A program made the translations under genes and the position numbers. This document shows positions 38,750 to 49,068 of a DNA stretch of 64,000 bases, one piece after another; position 1 is the first letter of the stretch, and each line of letters begins with the position of its first letter. Below the pieces are notes generated by a model that saw nothing but the letters and a program-made list of their open reading frames with translations, had not been told where the DNA came from and did no database searches. The stretch comes from an uncultured Clostridia bacterium (lineage in GTDB: Bacteria > Bacillota > Clostridia > Saccharofermentanales > Saccharofermentanaceae), in contig CAMYXL010000002.1 in the NCBI GenBank assembly GCA_947303255.1, positions 1-64,000 on the forward strand. Direction: 5' to 3'.

Positions 38750-40717
38750 TCACTTATTGTAGAGCGGATTTCTGACTCTCTCGGTCATCTCTTCAAGAGA
38801 CAAAGGCATATCATAGTAGTAGCCCTGGATGACTTCTACGCCCATGGAATTAAGGATCTTCAGCTGTGATTCACGCTCGACGCCTTCAGCGACTATGCCG
38901 ATATTAAGAGCCTTGGAAAGTGTAACGATATGTTCGAGGATGGTAAGATCCTTGGACTGTTCCTTATCAATGAATCCCTTGTCGATCTTAAGCGTGTCGA
39001 AGTTGATCTCACGAAGAAGAGTAAGAGATGAACTCTCACATCCAAAGTCATCAATGGAAGCGCTGTAGCCGTGCTTATGAAGCGATGAGACGTATTCCCT
39101 AAGCTCAGGTATGGAGAACTCGTCGGAACGCTCTGTAACCTCGATCTCGATAAGATCCTTAGGGATGCCATAGCTCATGACGATCTCATCGATCTTGGCC
39201 GCGAGGTCCTTCTCCTTAAGATTTCTTCTGGAAACGTTAACAGATACGACAGGCGGATGAAGTCCTGCAGCAAGCCAAGCCTTGATGTCCTTGCAGACCT
39301 GCTCGAGCATGTAGATATCAAGATCGCAGATAAGATCGAATTCTTCCATGAGCGGGATAAATTCGCCCGGCCTTTTGATAACGCCGTTATGACGCCATCT
39401 GGCAAGGACCTCCGCACCGCAGAGCATCTTAGTTACGCTATTGACCTTCGGCTGATAGTAAGCTTCAAAATGACCGTTGGCAAGACCGATCTTGATATCG
39501 GATACGATCCTCTTTTGCTCCTCGAAAGAATCCAAAAGCTTCTCGGAAAGATAAACGATGTCAGGAGTTCTCGGAGACTTGGCAAGTGAGAGTGCGGTTC
39601 CTGCGTTGGTTATGATATCCTCGCCGCCCTGGTCGTCCTTGGTAATCTCGTAAACTCCCGCTCTGGCACTTATTGTCTCAGTGACGGATATGTTGTCGCC
39701 TTCCTTGACGGTAACGTCCATCTTCTCGAGGAGGCGTGTGAAATTCTTAAGCTTCTTTTTCTTAACGATCGCGATAAAGAGGTTTCCGTATGCTCTTCCC
39801 AAGATCTCGTCATCGTCCATGAACGACGAGAATGTGGTCGCATAATTATGAAGGAACTGGTCGCCCATATCCATGCCGTGCTTACGGTTGATCTCCGAAA
39901 ACTTCATCAGATCGAAAAAGATAACTGCGTAATTTAAAAGATCTTTTCTGTCTTCCTTGTTGTTAAGCCACTCGACACAGCCGTGCTCGTTCGCAAGTCC
40001 GGTCCTGACCTCGGTCTTTGAGACTCGGATAACTTCGCGCTTGGTATCGATGGCACCTTCTATGAAAAGAAGGATAACGGAAAAACCGGTCGCCATCTCC
40101 ATAAATGAATATCCGTAGAAGAAATATTGAAGGATTCCTCCGGCAAGCGGAAGAAGAACGTAAGACATGAGAGCTATGGTCATCCTGACACCCAGCTTAC
40201 GCGCGTTCTGGATGATGATGGTCATGAAGATGAACATCGCCAAAAACGGGATAGCGACAGATATCAGAAACAAAGGTCCTCTATGGTAAACATTGTGCTC
40301 ATCAATGGAATAGTAGATGCCCGTAAACTGTGAAACGATGACCATTACGATTCCGACAAGACCGATGAGACTACAGAGCGTAAGCCTTATCCTGCATGGG
40401 GCGCCCTTTTTGAGGCTGAACTGTCCGAAAATAATGTAGGACGCAAAGACAACGTAGGCTATTATGAGAAAATCGATAATGAAGAAATCCGCGAAACAGC
40501 ACAGATTGACCAAAATGTAACTGGCTAACTGATCCTGATCTTTGAACAGATAGTAGGTAAATTCAGCCAGGAGAAGCAATCCTACACTTATGTTGAGGAG
40601 AGTCACCATGACTCTTTTGTTCTTGAAACCTTTATCGGACACGGAAACAAGAGCCGACAAAAAACAGAATATCGACTCAAAAAGCAAGAAAGATACATGT
40701 ATAGACATTAAGTCCAT
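38750..40717 (-). CDS. Membrane GGDEF-EAL protein with degenerate GGDEF
   Basis: GGDEF position reads RAYGNLF; EAL motifs YYQPKV, AEVLARWRH, SIDDFGCESSSLTLL, IVAEGVE. Confidence 0.9.
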   Translation of the reverse strand: MDLMSIHVSFLLFESIFCFLSALVSVSDKGFKNKRVMVTLLNISVGLLLLAEFTYYLFKDQDQLASYILVNLCCFADFFIIDFLIIAYVVFASYIIFGQFSLKKGAPCRIRLTLCSLIGLVGIVMVIVSQFTGIYYSIDEHNVYHRGPLFLISVAIPFLAMFIFMTIIIQNARKLGVRMTIALMSYVLLPLAGGILQYFFYGYSFMEMATGFSVILLFIEGAIDTKREVIRVSKTEVRTGLANEHGCVEWLNNKEDRKDLLNYAVIFFDLMKFSEINRKHGMDMGDQFLHNYATTFSSFMDDDEILGRAYGNLFIAIVKKKKLKNFTRLLEKMDVTVKEGDNISVTETISARAGVYEITKDDQGGEDIITNAGTALSLAKSPRTPDIVYLSEKLLDSFEEQKRIVSDIKIGLANGHFEAYYQPKVNSVTKMLCGAEVLARWRHNGVIKRPGEFIPLMEEFDLICDLDIYMLEQVCKDIKAWLAAGLHPPVVSVNVSRRNLKEKDLAAKIDEIVMSYGIPKDLIEIEVTERSDEFSIPELREYVSSLHKHGYSASIDDFGCESSSLTLLREINFDTLKIDKGFIDKEQSKDLTILEHIVTLSKALNIGIVAEGVERESQLKILNSMGVEVIQGYYYDMPLSLEEMTERVRNPLYNK

Positions 40718-40912
40718 GCCCGTCCCCCAAAAATCTCATTTCATTTAAGGTAATAATACAACCGTTTAATAAAAAAATTAAGAGATTTCTTGGTTTGTGA
40801 CAGTGAATCGTGAATGTAACAATGTTAATTTGCTGATAATATCGGGCCTTTGTGACAAATGTCTTATACTCTGCGACAAAATCACAAAAACCTCTTAGGT
40901 TGGTCACGGAAA

Positions 40913-42118
40913 TCAGATTCCGTACTCATCCTTGAGCTTGAGGATACGGATCAGCTTGGCGTTTATCTCCTCTTCAGACAATTCTCCGGACTCAACGGCA
41001 GCTTTTACGGCCTTATATGCCTCATCAAGATCGTCAGGCATCAGGACTATGTCAGCTCCTGCTTCAAGAGCCATGAGAGAAGCTTCGCCTGAACCGAACT
41101 CGTCAGTTATCGCCTGCATCCAGAACGAATCCGTTATGATCACACCTTCAAATCCCAGGTCGTTTCGTAGAATAGACATCATCTCAGGAGAAAGTGTGGA
41201 TGGAAGATCGCCCGTAACTTCAGGCACGGTGATATGTCCGACCATTACGACAGGAGCACCTTCCTCGATGCCCTTGGCGAACGGAATGAATTCGTATTTC
41301 TTAAGTTCGTCCAGAGATTTATCGACAAGAGCCGCGCCGAAATGACTGTCGCCTGTTGCTGCTCCGTGACCCGGGAAATGCTTCAGGGTGCTGATCATGC
41401 CGAAGTTCTTGAAGACTTCCAATGAGTCTTCGAGCTTCGCGCAGACGGTCTGGGGATCACTACCGAAAGCCCTGTTGCCTATTACTCCGCCGCCGTCGAC
41501 CGAGATGTCAGCTACAGGAGCAAAATCGAGATTAAAGCCGAATTCCTTGAGATAGATGGAGATCTCCATGTACATGGTGTACGGATCGTCGCACTCGCCT
41601 GCCGAAAGAAACCACGGAACGTCGAACTCGGGATTTCCTCCGATCCTAACGATGTCGCCGCCTTCTTCGTCGATACAGACGAACATGCCGCGGGAACTGA
41701 ATGCTTCATTAAGATAGGTGATCTGCTCAGGGTTAATGATGTTGCCTCCGAACATGACCACGCCCGCTACAGGCTTAGAATCAAGAGCGCTGAGAAGTTC
41801 GGGGGTCTGTTCAGTTACGTAATCTTCTGCGTTAATTGGTTTGTCGCTTCCCAAAAGCTGCTCGGGAGTGACGATGAAAAGAGAATAGATCTTCTCGTCT
41901 AATGTCATCGATTCAACTGTGATCTGATATTCGTCTAAAGAAGTCTCAGTCGGGACTATCGGATCTGCCTGCGATCGTTCCGCTGTCTGTTCTGTCGCGG
42001 TGGTGATCATAGTAGCGGCTGTGGACTCGGTTGGAACTTCGGCGGGTGTTTTCGAGCAGGAGCAAAGAAAGACCAATGCTAAGACCGGAATCAATTTACG
42101 CCAGTTTGTTGAAAACAT
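40913..42118 (-). CDS. Glycoside hydrolase family 3 lipoprotein, NagZ-like
   Basis: Lipobox-like LVFLCSC; GVVMFGGNI, CIDEEGGDIVRIG, TLKHFPGHGAATGDSHFG, IITDSFWMQAI. Confidence 0.9.
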   Translation of the reverse strand: MFSTNWRKLIPVLALVFLCSCSKTPAEVPTESTAATMITTATEQTAERSQADPIVPTETSLDEYQITVESMTLDEKIYSLFIVTPEQLLGSDKPINAEDYVTEQTPELLSALDSKPVAGVVMFGGNIINPEQITYLNEAFSSRGMFVCIDEEGGDIVRIGGNPEFDVPWFLSAGECDDPYTMYMEISIYLKEFGFNLDFAPVADISVDGGGVIGNRAFGSDPQTVCAKLEDSLEVFKNFGMISTLKHFPGHGAATGDSHFGAALVDKSLDELKKYEFIPFAKGIEEGAPVVMVGHITVPEVTGDLPSTLSPEMMSILRNDLGFEGVIITDSFWMQAITDEFGSGEASLMALEAGADIVLMPDDLDEAYKAVKAAVESGELSEEEINAKLIRILKLKDEYGI

Positions 42119-43352
42119 CCTTGTCTCTCCTTTGACGGAACCTTAGGTAGTATCCTGCGATCATGGATGAGAGCATGGTCGTGAGGATAAGCACCGTGAA
42201 AAATTCTATGCTTATTATACCCGAACCGTACGCGACCGTCGCGAGGACGATTCCAGGGCCGCCTCTGGCGTTCATGGTGATGGCGAAGTTGAGCTTCGTG
42301 GAGTTGCTGACTTTGCCCGGGATGAGGAACAGCCAGGTGCCCACGAACTCGAGGCCGAAAGCGATGGCGAAGAACATGAGGAATCTTAGGATCGAGAAGT
42401 TGTGGAATACGTTGAGCTGGATGCCGACGAGGGCGAAGTAGATCGGAACGAAGAACGAGAAAACGAAGTGCTCCAGATACTTGATGCGCTCGTTGGCTTC
42501 GACGGTGGAACCGAACAAAGTCTTTACGATGTAGCCCACGAGGAATGCGGAATACATGATGTTGATGCCGACCATGTAAAGAAGGCCGCTGATAAGAAGG
42601 AGCGCGACGAAGCTTAAGGTGTAGAAAACGTTGGTCGGAAGCTTCAGTTTGATGTCCTTCATGAATTTACTGAGGATCGTTACGACGACGAACATTCCAA
42701 TGGTCGCAACTGATACGACGATGGTGTCGACGAGGCTCAGTTTACCCGAGTCTGCGACTCTTGATGCCATGTTCAGAAGTATCCACAAAAGAAGATCCTG
42801 GAACGTGGAAACGGTGAGCACCGCGTTGGAGAATTTGGTGTTCATAACGCCCATGTCGAAGAAGATCTTCGAGATGACAGGAATGGATGTGATGGCAACT
42901 CCGATGGCGAAAACGAGGCGGTACGAAAAGACGTTTCCCTTATCGCCGATGAAGTATTCCTGGAACATATTGAAGAACGGGATAGATCCCAGCATCGGAA
43001 GGACAGTCGCGCCAAAGAAGACCAGGGTTATGATCTTCGAGTTTTTACGGTCGACTTCGATCTTGGTGGAAAATCCCGACAGGAACATCAGGAAGATGAG
43101 ACCCATCTGATAAAAAACATTCAGGACTTTTCCTTCTTCAGGATAAGCGCTGAAGATGGAATTCATGAAGTCCGGGAAGATGAGGAACAGTCCGCTTCCT
43201 CCGATGAGCATGCCGCCTAAGATCTCGCCGACTACGCGGGGACCTTTGATCTTCTCGATAAGCGTGCCGAAGAGGAACGCGCTGCCGAGAAGAAGTGCGA
43301 GTGCTATGAACGTTCTTATGATCTCAGTTTGTCCTAATGTCGGAAGTCCCAA
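42096..43352 (-). CDS. Cation:proton antiporter, CPA2/Kef-like
   Basis: KIKGPRVVGEILGGMLIGGSGL; polytopic; NARGGPGIVLATVAY. Confidence 0.85.
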   Translation of the reverse strand: MGLPTLGQTEIIRTFIALALLLGSAFLFGTLIEKIKGPRVVGEILGGMLIGGSGLFLIFPDFMNSIFSAYPEEGKVLNVFYQMGLIFLMFLSGFSTKIEVDRKNSKIITLVFFGATVLPMLGSIPFFNMFQEYFIGDKGNVFSYRLVFAIGVAITSIPVISKIFFDMGVMNTKFSNAVLTVSTFQDLLLWILLNMASRVADSGKLSLVDTIVVSVATIGMFVVVTILSKFMKDIKLKLPTNVFYTLSFVALLLISGLLYMVGINIMYSAFLVGYIVKTLFGSTVEANERIKYLEHFVFSFFVPIYFALVGIQLNVFHNFSILRFLMFFAIAFGLEFVGTWLFLIPGKVSNSTKLNFAITMNARGGPGIVLATVAYGSGIISIEFFTVLILTTMLSSMIAGYYLRFRQRRDKDVFNKLA

Positions 43353-43358
43353 TTATGA

Positions 43359-44825
43359 TCATCCTTTCAAAAGTGAGCTTATGTCATTGACGCTGAACTT
43401 TCTGATCTTCTCATACTTGGAGAGATTGTCGTTGACCTTATCGATGACCTGCTGCCAGTCGCCTTCCATGTTCTCTTTGCCGTTGACGAAGATATCACAT
43501 GTAAGAAGTTCGTCGCGGACGTAGACCTTAACTGAAGCGATCCTCGGATCAGCTTCTTTTACCTTATCAGCGATACGCTTTGATGATACGTTCTCGCCGT
43601 TTATGAGAACGATCATGGTGTCCTTACGGCCCTTTATATAGACCTTGTTGTTGACGATCTTTCCGAGGTCTCCTGTTAAGTAATAACCGTCTTCGTTAAA
43701 GACTCTCTTGGTGATCTCTTCATCGCCGTAATAACCGTGGAAAACGTTAGGTCCCTTGATGGCAAGTTCACCGATCCCGTCTTCGTCCGGATCGATGACT
43801 TTTGCATCAACATATTCGAGGATCGTTCCTGCGCTGTCCATGTCATCGACTTCAGGATAATCGATGGCAAATCCTGATGCAGTCTCAGAGAGCGCATACG
43901 CGTTCATCAGGTGCATTCCCTGATCCATGTAGACCTTACGGATGTCGTGAGGAAGATTCGAGCCTCCGACGAACAGATACTTAAGCCTGCCGCCGAGAAG
44001 TGCCTTGAGCGGCACGTTATATGCGTTGGCTGCTTCGTAGAACTTAAGATATACGAGAGGAACTGCGCAGAAGACTGTCGGCTTAACCATTGCCATCTCC
44101 TGGACCATGTTCTTGATGTCACCTGTAAGATATACGCTGTAACCGAAAACGAGCGAATAAAGGAAGTTGAAGATCGAGCCGTATGTGTGATTGAGCGGAA
44201 GGAACAGATAGCATACGTCGTTCTCGTCAACCTGTATTCTTTTTGCGAGTGCTTCGTAGCTCGCGTAGATGTTCTTGATGGAGAGCATTACTGCCTTCGG
44301 AAATGATGTGGAACCGCTGGTAAATACGATCTTCGCAGGCTTATCTTCATCGACCGGTTCGAGTGTGAAAAGACCACTAAGCTTCTCTTTTCCTTCCTCC
44401 AGCATCTTATCGAATTCATCCTCGATGCAGATGAATCTTACATTCGGAAAATTACCTCTTACGACGTTAACCTGATCAGCTAATTCGCTGCTGTACATGA
44501 GGCATTCGATGTCGCATTTTTTGATGGAATAATCGAGATTATCATCCTTCCAGTCCTTGGATAATCCGATACTTAATCCGACATAGTTCATGATCGCTAC
44601 ATCAGATATCATCCACGCCAGAGAGTTCGGGCTGTAGATACCGATATTCTTATCTTTGTAGCCGTTAGCGATGAAGTAAGATGCGAGATAATTTACCTTC
44701 TCGATGAACTCTCCGAAAGTGATCCCTTCGTACTTTCCGTTCTTCATCTCGAAGAGATATTCTCTCTTGTTCCACTTCTCATAATCTGCTCTTAAAAACT
44801 TTTCCAACTCGTTCATTTCTATCAC
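43359..44825 (-). CDS. AMP-dependent acyl-CoA synthetase/ligase
   Basis: IVFTSGSTSFPKAVMLS, NAYALSETASG, YYLTGDLGKI, KGRKDTMIVLINGENVSSKRI. Confidence 0.95.
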   Translation of the reverse strand: MIEMNELEKFLRADYEKWNKREYLFEMKNGKYEGITFGEFIEKVNYLASYFIANGYKDKNIGIYSPNSLAWMISDVAIMNYVGLSIGLSKDWKDDNLDYSIKKCDIECLMYSSELADQVNVVRGNFPNVRFICIEDEFDKMLEEGKEKLSGLFTLEPVDEDKPAKIVFTSGSTSFPKAVMLSIKNIYASYEALAKRIQVDENDVCYLFLPLNHTYGSIFNFLYSLVFGYSVYLTGDIKNMVQEMAMVKPTVFCAVPLVYLKFYEAANAYNVPLKALLGGRLKYLFVGGSNLPHDIRKVYMDQGMHLMNAYALSETASGFAIDYPEVDDMDSAGTILEYVDAKVIDPDEDGIGELAIKGPNVFHGYYGDEEITKRVFNEDGYYLTGDLGKIVNNKVYIKGRKDTMIVLINGENVSSKRIADKVKEADPRIASVKVYVRDELLTCDIFVNGKENMEGDWQQVIDKVNDNLSKYEKIRKFSVNDISSLLKG

Positions 44826-45898
44826 CTGATTTCCCTTTCAAGAAGTACATATTCGTAAACATCGGTAATGTCATCCGACGCATATTTCTGATTGACTTTT
44901 CCGTCCCTTATGAGCGCGCCGATACTCGGAAGTCCGCTTGCCATGAGCTCTTTCATGATCGCATAAGTAAGAGCCTTTCCAAGTCCCCTGTGCTGCTGAT
45001 CGACGCCCATGTAGAGCATAACGTAGCGCTTCGGCTTCTTCTTCGTCTTAAGTATCTTCGCGATATTGATCGGATTTTTGTTGTGATACACGAGGTTTCC
45101 GTAGTCAGGGATCGACACATAAAAACCGACCGCCTTGCCGTTAAAATACGCGAGTTTCGTCATGCTCATATTCATGATCTGCTTATAGCTCATGAACACC
45201 TCGCGGAAATCCTCCCTCTTAACGTCCTTGAAGATCGGGAAGTCACTGTAGAGCTCCGACACGAGCCTGTAGACGTCGTCGATCGCCTCCCCGAACTCTT
45301 CCTCCTTCGGGCTTCTTATCACGTAACCGCTCTTCTCGAATTCTTCAAACCTCTTCTCGAAAACTTCATTCACGTACGACTCATCGACCGCCCTGAACGC
45401 ATTCGAGGTATAGTGCTCCTTAACCTCAAAACCGTTATCCTTAAACAGCTCAAAATAGTAGTCCTTGTTATACGGCTCGCCCGTGTACGGCGTCTCGAAT
45501 TTGTTGATCTTCAGACGGTACTTGATCCAGAAAGAAGCATCCACCGGACCCTGGATTTTCTCGTACCCGTTCTCCTTACAAAACTCGTACGCTTTTTCGA
45601 AAAGGAACTTCGCAGCATCCTTATCATTCACACACTCGAAAAAGCCCAAGTACGCGGTCTTATCGCCCTCGTAACTTGTGATGCAGAAACGTCCTTTTGT
45701 GTTCTCCTCATCATCGAAAACAAGGAACTTGTCGAGCTTAAAATACTTGCTCATCGGATGCTCTCCGAGAAGTATCTTTTTGATGGAATCCGGATCTTCC
45801 ATGTTGTCATCCGAACTATAGATGACGGTCGGAAGTTTAGTAAATTCCTTGATGTATTTTTCTTCGTTTTCGAACTTAACAAGTTTCATCTTATTCAC
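44822..45898 (-). CDS. GNAT-like N-acyltransferase
   Basis: MLYMGVDQQHRGLGKALTYAIMKELMASGL; KIQGPVDASFW; 4-bp overlap with the ligase gene. Confidence 0.75.
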   Translation of the reverse strand: MNKMKLVKFENEEKYIKEFTKLPTVIYSSDDNMEDPDSIKKILLGEHPMSKYFKLDKFLVFDDEENTKGRFCITSYEGDKTAYLGFFECVNDKDAAKFLFEKAYEFCKENGYEKIQGPVDASFWIKYRLKINKFETPYTGEPYNKDYYFELFKDNGFEVKEHYTSNAFRAVDESYVNEVFEKRFEEFEKSGYVIRSPKEEEFGEAIDDVYRLVSELYSDFPIFKDVKREDFREVFMSYKQIMNMSMTKLAYFNGKAVGFYVSIPDYGNLVYHNKNPINIAKILKTKKKPKRYVMLYMGVDQQHRGLGKALTYAIMKELMASGLPSIGALIRDGKVNQKYASDDITDVYEYVLLEREIR

Positions 45899-48158
45899 CT
45901 CTTTTTATGATCTCTATCTTACCGTTATCACCGTTCATTTTTATGATGTCACCGCTCCTTACCGTCAGCATCAGATCCTTTACTCCGACAATGGACGGAA
46001 TTCCGATCTCACGCGATATGATCGCAGTATGTGAAAGAAGCGATCCTTTTTCCGATATGACACCTTTTGCAGACGTCAGAAGGAACACCCATCCGGGGTC
46101 CGTCATCTTCGTTATGAGGATCTTATCCTTGACGTCTTTTGTATCGTTAACATCACGCACCACCAAAGCCTCGCCTTCGATGACTCCGCCCGAGCACGGA
46201 ACGCCCTGAAGCTCATTATCGTTAAGCGTCTTTTTATACGAGTTGATAGCCACGTGACTTTTGTTAAACTCACTTTCCGCGAAGATCAATCTGGAGTACG
46301 GAGGAAGCTCTCTATAGAGCCTGTACTTTTCTTTTCTGTACTCGACTTTTTCCTTCATGTCAGAAGGCTTTTCCGCGAGCTCCAAAACTTCATCGATCTT
46401 CAGATAATAAATGTCGAATTCTTTCTTTATTATTCCCTGCTCAACATACCTCTTTCCGAGTGTATCAACGATGAGTCTTACTATGCCGTAAATGCGGCTT
46501 CTGTTGAGCCTGGAGATCTCTCTGTTATAGATGCCGAGAGAACTTCTTTTTACGTAAAATCTCGTTAAGAAATCATACTTATCTTCGGATGATTTTTCCT
46601 TACTGAAACTCCTGTATGTTTCTCTCAATCGATCCATGTCTTTTCTGTAGGTTTCGATCCTCTCATCGAGAAGCTCAGGATTACTTCTGAACGTCCTGCT
46701 CTCGATCTTAAGTTCCTCAAGATTTCTATCGCCGAACTTTCTGATATATTCCTTCTTTTTCGCTTCGAATTCTTCACTCGATAATTCATCTTTTTGAAGC
46801 GCGAGTTTAGTTATCTCGATTACGGGTTTCATGCTCTCTATATCAGAGATTCCGCTTATGTAATCGTTGATCTCTTTATCACTTTTTTTATGCTTCTTTT
46901 TCATGCGGGATTTAAGTAGTCCCGTGAAGATAAAAGAGTACATATCATTAAGCAGTGTAATGTCCCAGCAGCCGAAAAGTTTTACCTTGATATCGTTGAA
47001 CATCGATACCAATTCTTTTGGTGTAAGATCCTCATTATATCTGCTATAAAAATCATCATTGATCACGATGAATTTCTCGTTCAATCTCTTCATGTTTTTC
47101 GGTACGCTCAGCAGCTCATAAACCGAGTTAAAATACGTCATGAATCTTACGAAGAAATTTACGTTAACATCATCGTTATTGTAGTTCTTATTTCGTACGC
47201 CCAGCATCTCCTGCCAGACAGGGATTATCTTCTTGCTGAACGGCAGGAATTTAAGTACCGTGTACCAGTTGCTGATCTTATAATAAACGCGTCCGTTGAC
47301 GTGTCCCGTCATGTTCAAAAACACATCTTCGTGCTTGCTTAATTCCTTCTCGTTCTTAAGGACTCTCGCACATACTCCGCGGAACACTCCGCTATAGACC
47401 AGGTCAACGAAAGTAGTCGTTAACGGAAGTGAGATTCCCGGATAACTTTCAACGATATTGCTGTTATCCAAGATGAGCGGATCATCTGTTTTAAGCGTCG
47501 TTATAGGACGTGCCTGAAGGATAAAGATCTCGTCGTTTTTTATCGCGAATTCTATGTCCAAAAACTCTCCGAAAAGTTCCTTTATCTTCTCGGAAATTCC
47601 GATCAGTTCTTCAGTCTTTTCCGACGTCAGAAGATCTTCTTCTCCTTCGAAATAACATATCTTATCAGTGAGGTTATAGTAGTAGGAAGTCGTATCGACT
47701 TTTGATGATACGACGCCCTCACCAAGGCCTCTTCCGACTGTTATGACGCTCTCGTTAAGGATGCCCTGCGGGTTCGCAGTAAAGAGCACGCCGGAGATAT
47801 CCGCGTCGATCATGTCCTGAACGATGACGTTCATTTTTATGTCGTTGATATCTAAGTTTTTACTCTCAGCATATGCCTTAACAGTGTCGCTGTTAATCGA
47901 AGAAATGATCTCTTTAATCTTTGCAGGAACATCATCACGGTCGACGTTCAAAAACGTATCGAACTGACCTGCGAAACTTGTGGATTCGCCGTCTTCGATA
48001 TCGGCAGAACTTCTGACCGAGAAATGTTTTCGAGAGGAAGGAAGATCGAACTTAAGATCGTCCTTTATCGCATCCTCGTAAGGCACGACGGTAAAGGCCG
48101 GAACGTTGATCCCTGCTTCACGCATCTTTATCAGGTTGTCGATCTTTTTACCGTACAT
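45891..48158 (-). CDS. PEP synthase/rifampicin-phosphotransferase-like protein 1
   Basis: ATP-grasp-like FSVRSSADIEDGESTSFAGQFDTFLNV and phosphohistidine domain KGSLLSHTAIISREIGIPSIVGV; large unconserved central region. Confidence 0.85.
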   Translation of the reverse strand: MYGKKIDNLIKMREAGINVPAFTVVPYEDAIKDDLKFDLPSSRKHFSVRSSADIEDGESTSFAGQFDTFLNVDRDDVPAKIKEIISSINSDTVKAYAESKNLDINDIKMNVIVQDMIDADISGVLFTANPQGILNESVITVGRGLGEGVVSSKVDTTSYYYNLTDKICYFEGEEDLLTSEKTEELIGISEKIKELFGEFLDIEFAIKNDEIFILQARPITTLKTDDPLILDNSNIVESYPGISLPLTTTFVDLVYSGVFRGVCARVLKNEKELSKHEDVFLNMTGHVNGRVYYKISNWYTVLKFLPFSKKIIPVWQEMLGVRNKNYNNDDVNVNFFVRFMTYFNSVYELLSVPKNMKRLNEKFIVINDDFYSRYNEDLTPKELVSMFNDIKVKLFGCWDITLLNDMYSFIFTGLLKSRMKKKHKKSDKEINDYISGISDIESMKPVIEITKLALQKDELSSEEFEAKKKEYIRKFGDRNLEELKIESRTFRSNPELLDERIETYRKDMDRLRETYRSFSKEKSSEDKYDFLTRFYVKRSSLGIYNREISRLNRSRIYGIVRLIVDTLGKRYVEQGIIKKEFDIYYLKIDEVLELAEKPSDMKEKVEYRKEKYRLYRELPPYSRLIFAESEFNKSHVAINSYKKTLNDNELQGVPCSGGVIEGEALVVRDVNDTKDVKDKILITKMTDPGWVFLLTSAKGVISEKGSLLSHTAIISREIGIPSIVGVKDLMLTVRSGDIIKMNGDNGKIEIIKRGE

Positions 48159-48159
48159 C

Positions 48160-49068
48160 TTAGACCTTTCCGAAGACCAGGAATGCGACTATGGTAAGAA
48201 GCATGGTCGACTCCTGAAGATATGTGTATAGCTCGACTTTGTTGACGATAACGAACCTCTCCGGGTTCCTGATGAGCTGGATGAACTTCCACGTCATCCA
48301 TGAGACCAGAAGTCCCAGGACGCATACTGAGATCTTGTTGAGGTTCCAAACGAGGATAAAGTTCGTGATGATATCCATGATGGTCAGGATCAATACGAAA
48401 CGGGTTGCCTTTTTATATCCGAAGAGCTTGCTGTACGTGGTGTAATCGTTCTCGTCCTTCGGTGCCTTGATCTTACGGCTGACCTCCCAGATGAGTGCCG
48501 GGAAGTACAAAGTCCACAGCGCCATAACGTTCGTCAGCGTGAACACCTTAAGGTCATATTTCTCGACCGTAAAAGCGATGATGTAAAGATTGACGATCGC
48601 CTGTACAGGGTTATGCGTAACCAGCGCCAGCGGCAGGCTCGGCTGGATCTTCGCCTTCTGGAAGAACCACTTGCTCATAAGGTAACCGTAGAAATACAAA
48701 ACGATAAAGAAGATTATGTTCTTCCACATGAAGATCACGTTCAGCGCGACCGTGATCGCCTGCACGATAACGCACGCGATAACGATGTCTTTCTTAAAGA
48801 CCCTTCCGCTCGGAAGCGGCCTGTCCGGGAACAGTTTCTTATCCGTCTCAAAGTCCTTCAGGTCATCCGCGATCCTCAGCCAAAGCAAGAACGCGAACAC
48901 CGTAAACGCACCGACAAACTCCTGAATGCCGATCCTGAATTGATCTTTGGTAACTCCCTGATTCAAAAGGATGATGAAGTGAATCTCCAGGAACACGATC
49001 ACGCCCAGTATCAATCTCGGTATGATCGGATAACGCTCCTTAAAATATATATGAAGTCGTTTCAGCAC
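48160..49068 (-). CDS. UbiA-family prenyltransferase-like protein
   Basis: Polytopic; first Asp-rich motif LRIADDLKDFETDKKLFPDRPLPSGRV and second motif WEVSRKIKAPKDENDYTTYSKLFG. Confidence 0.85.
   Translation of the reverse strand: MLKRLHIYFKERYPIIPRLILGVIVFLEIHFIILLNQGVTKDQFRIGIQEFVGAFTVFAFLLWLRIADDLKDFETDKKLFPDRPLPSGRVFKKDIVIACVIVQAITVALNVIFMWKNIIFFIVLYFYGYLMSKWFFQKAKIQPSLPLALVTHNPVQAIVNLYIIAFTVEKYDLKVFTLTNVMALWTLYFPALIWEVSRKIKAPKDENDYTTYSKLFGYKKATRFVLILTIMDIITNFILVWNLNKISVCVLGLLVSWMTWKFIQLIRNPERFVIVNKVELYTYLQESTMLLTIVAFLVFGKV

Noticed and set aside
44990-45910. 306-aa plus-strand ORF
   Set aside because: Antisense of the GNAT gene; Leu/Val/Arg-rich shadow ORF without motifs.
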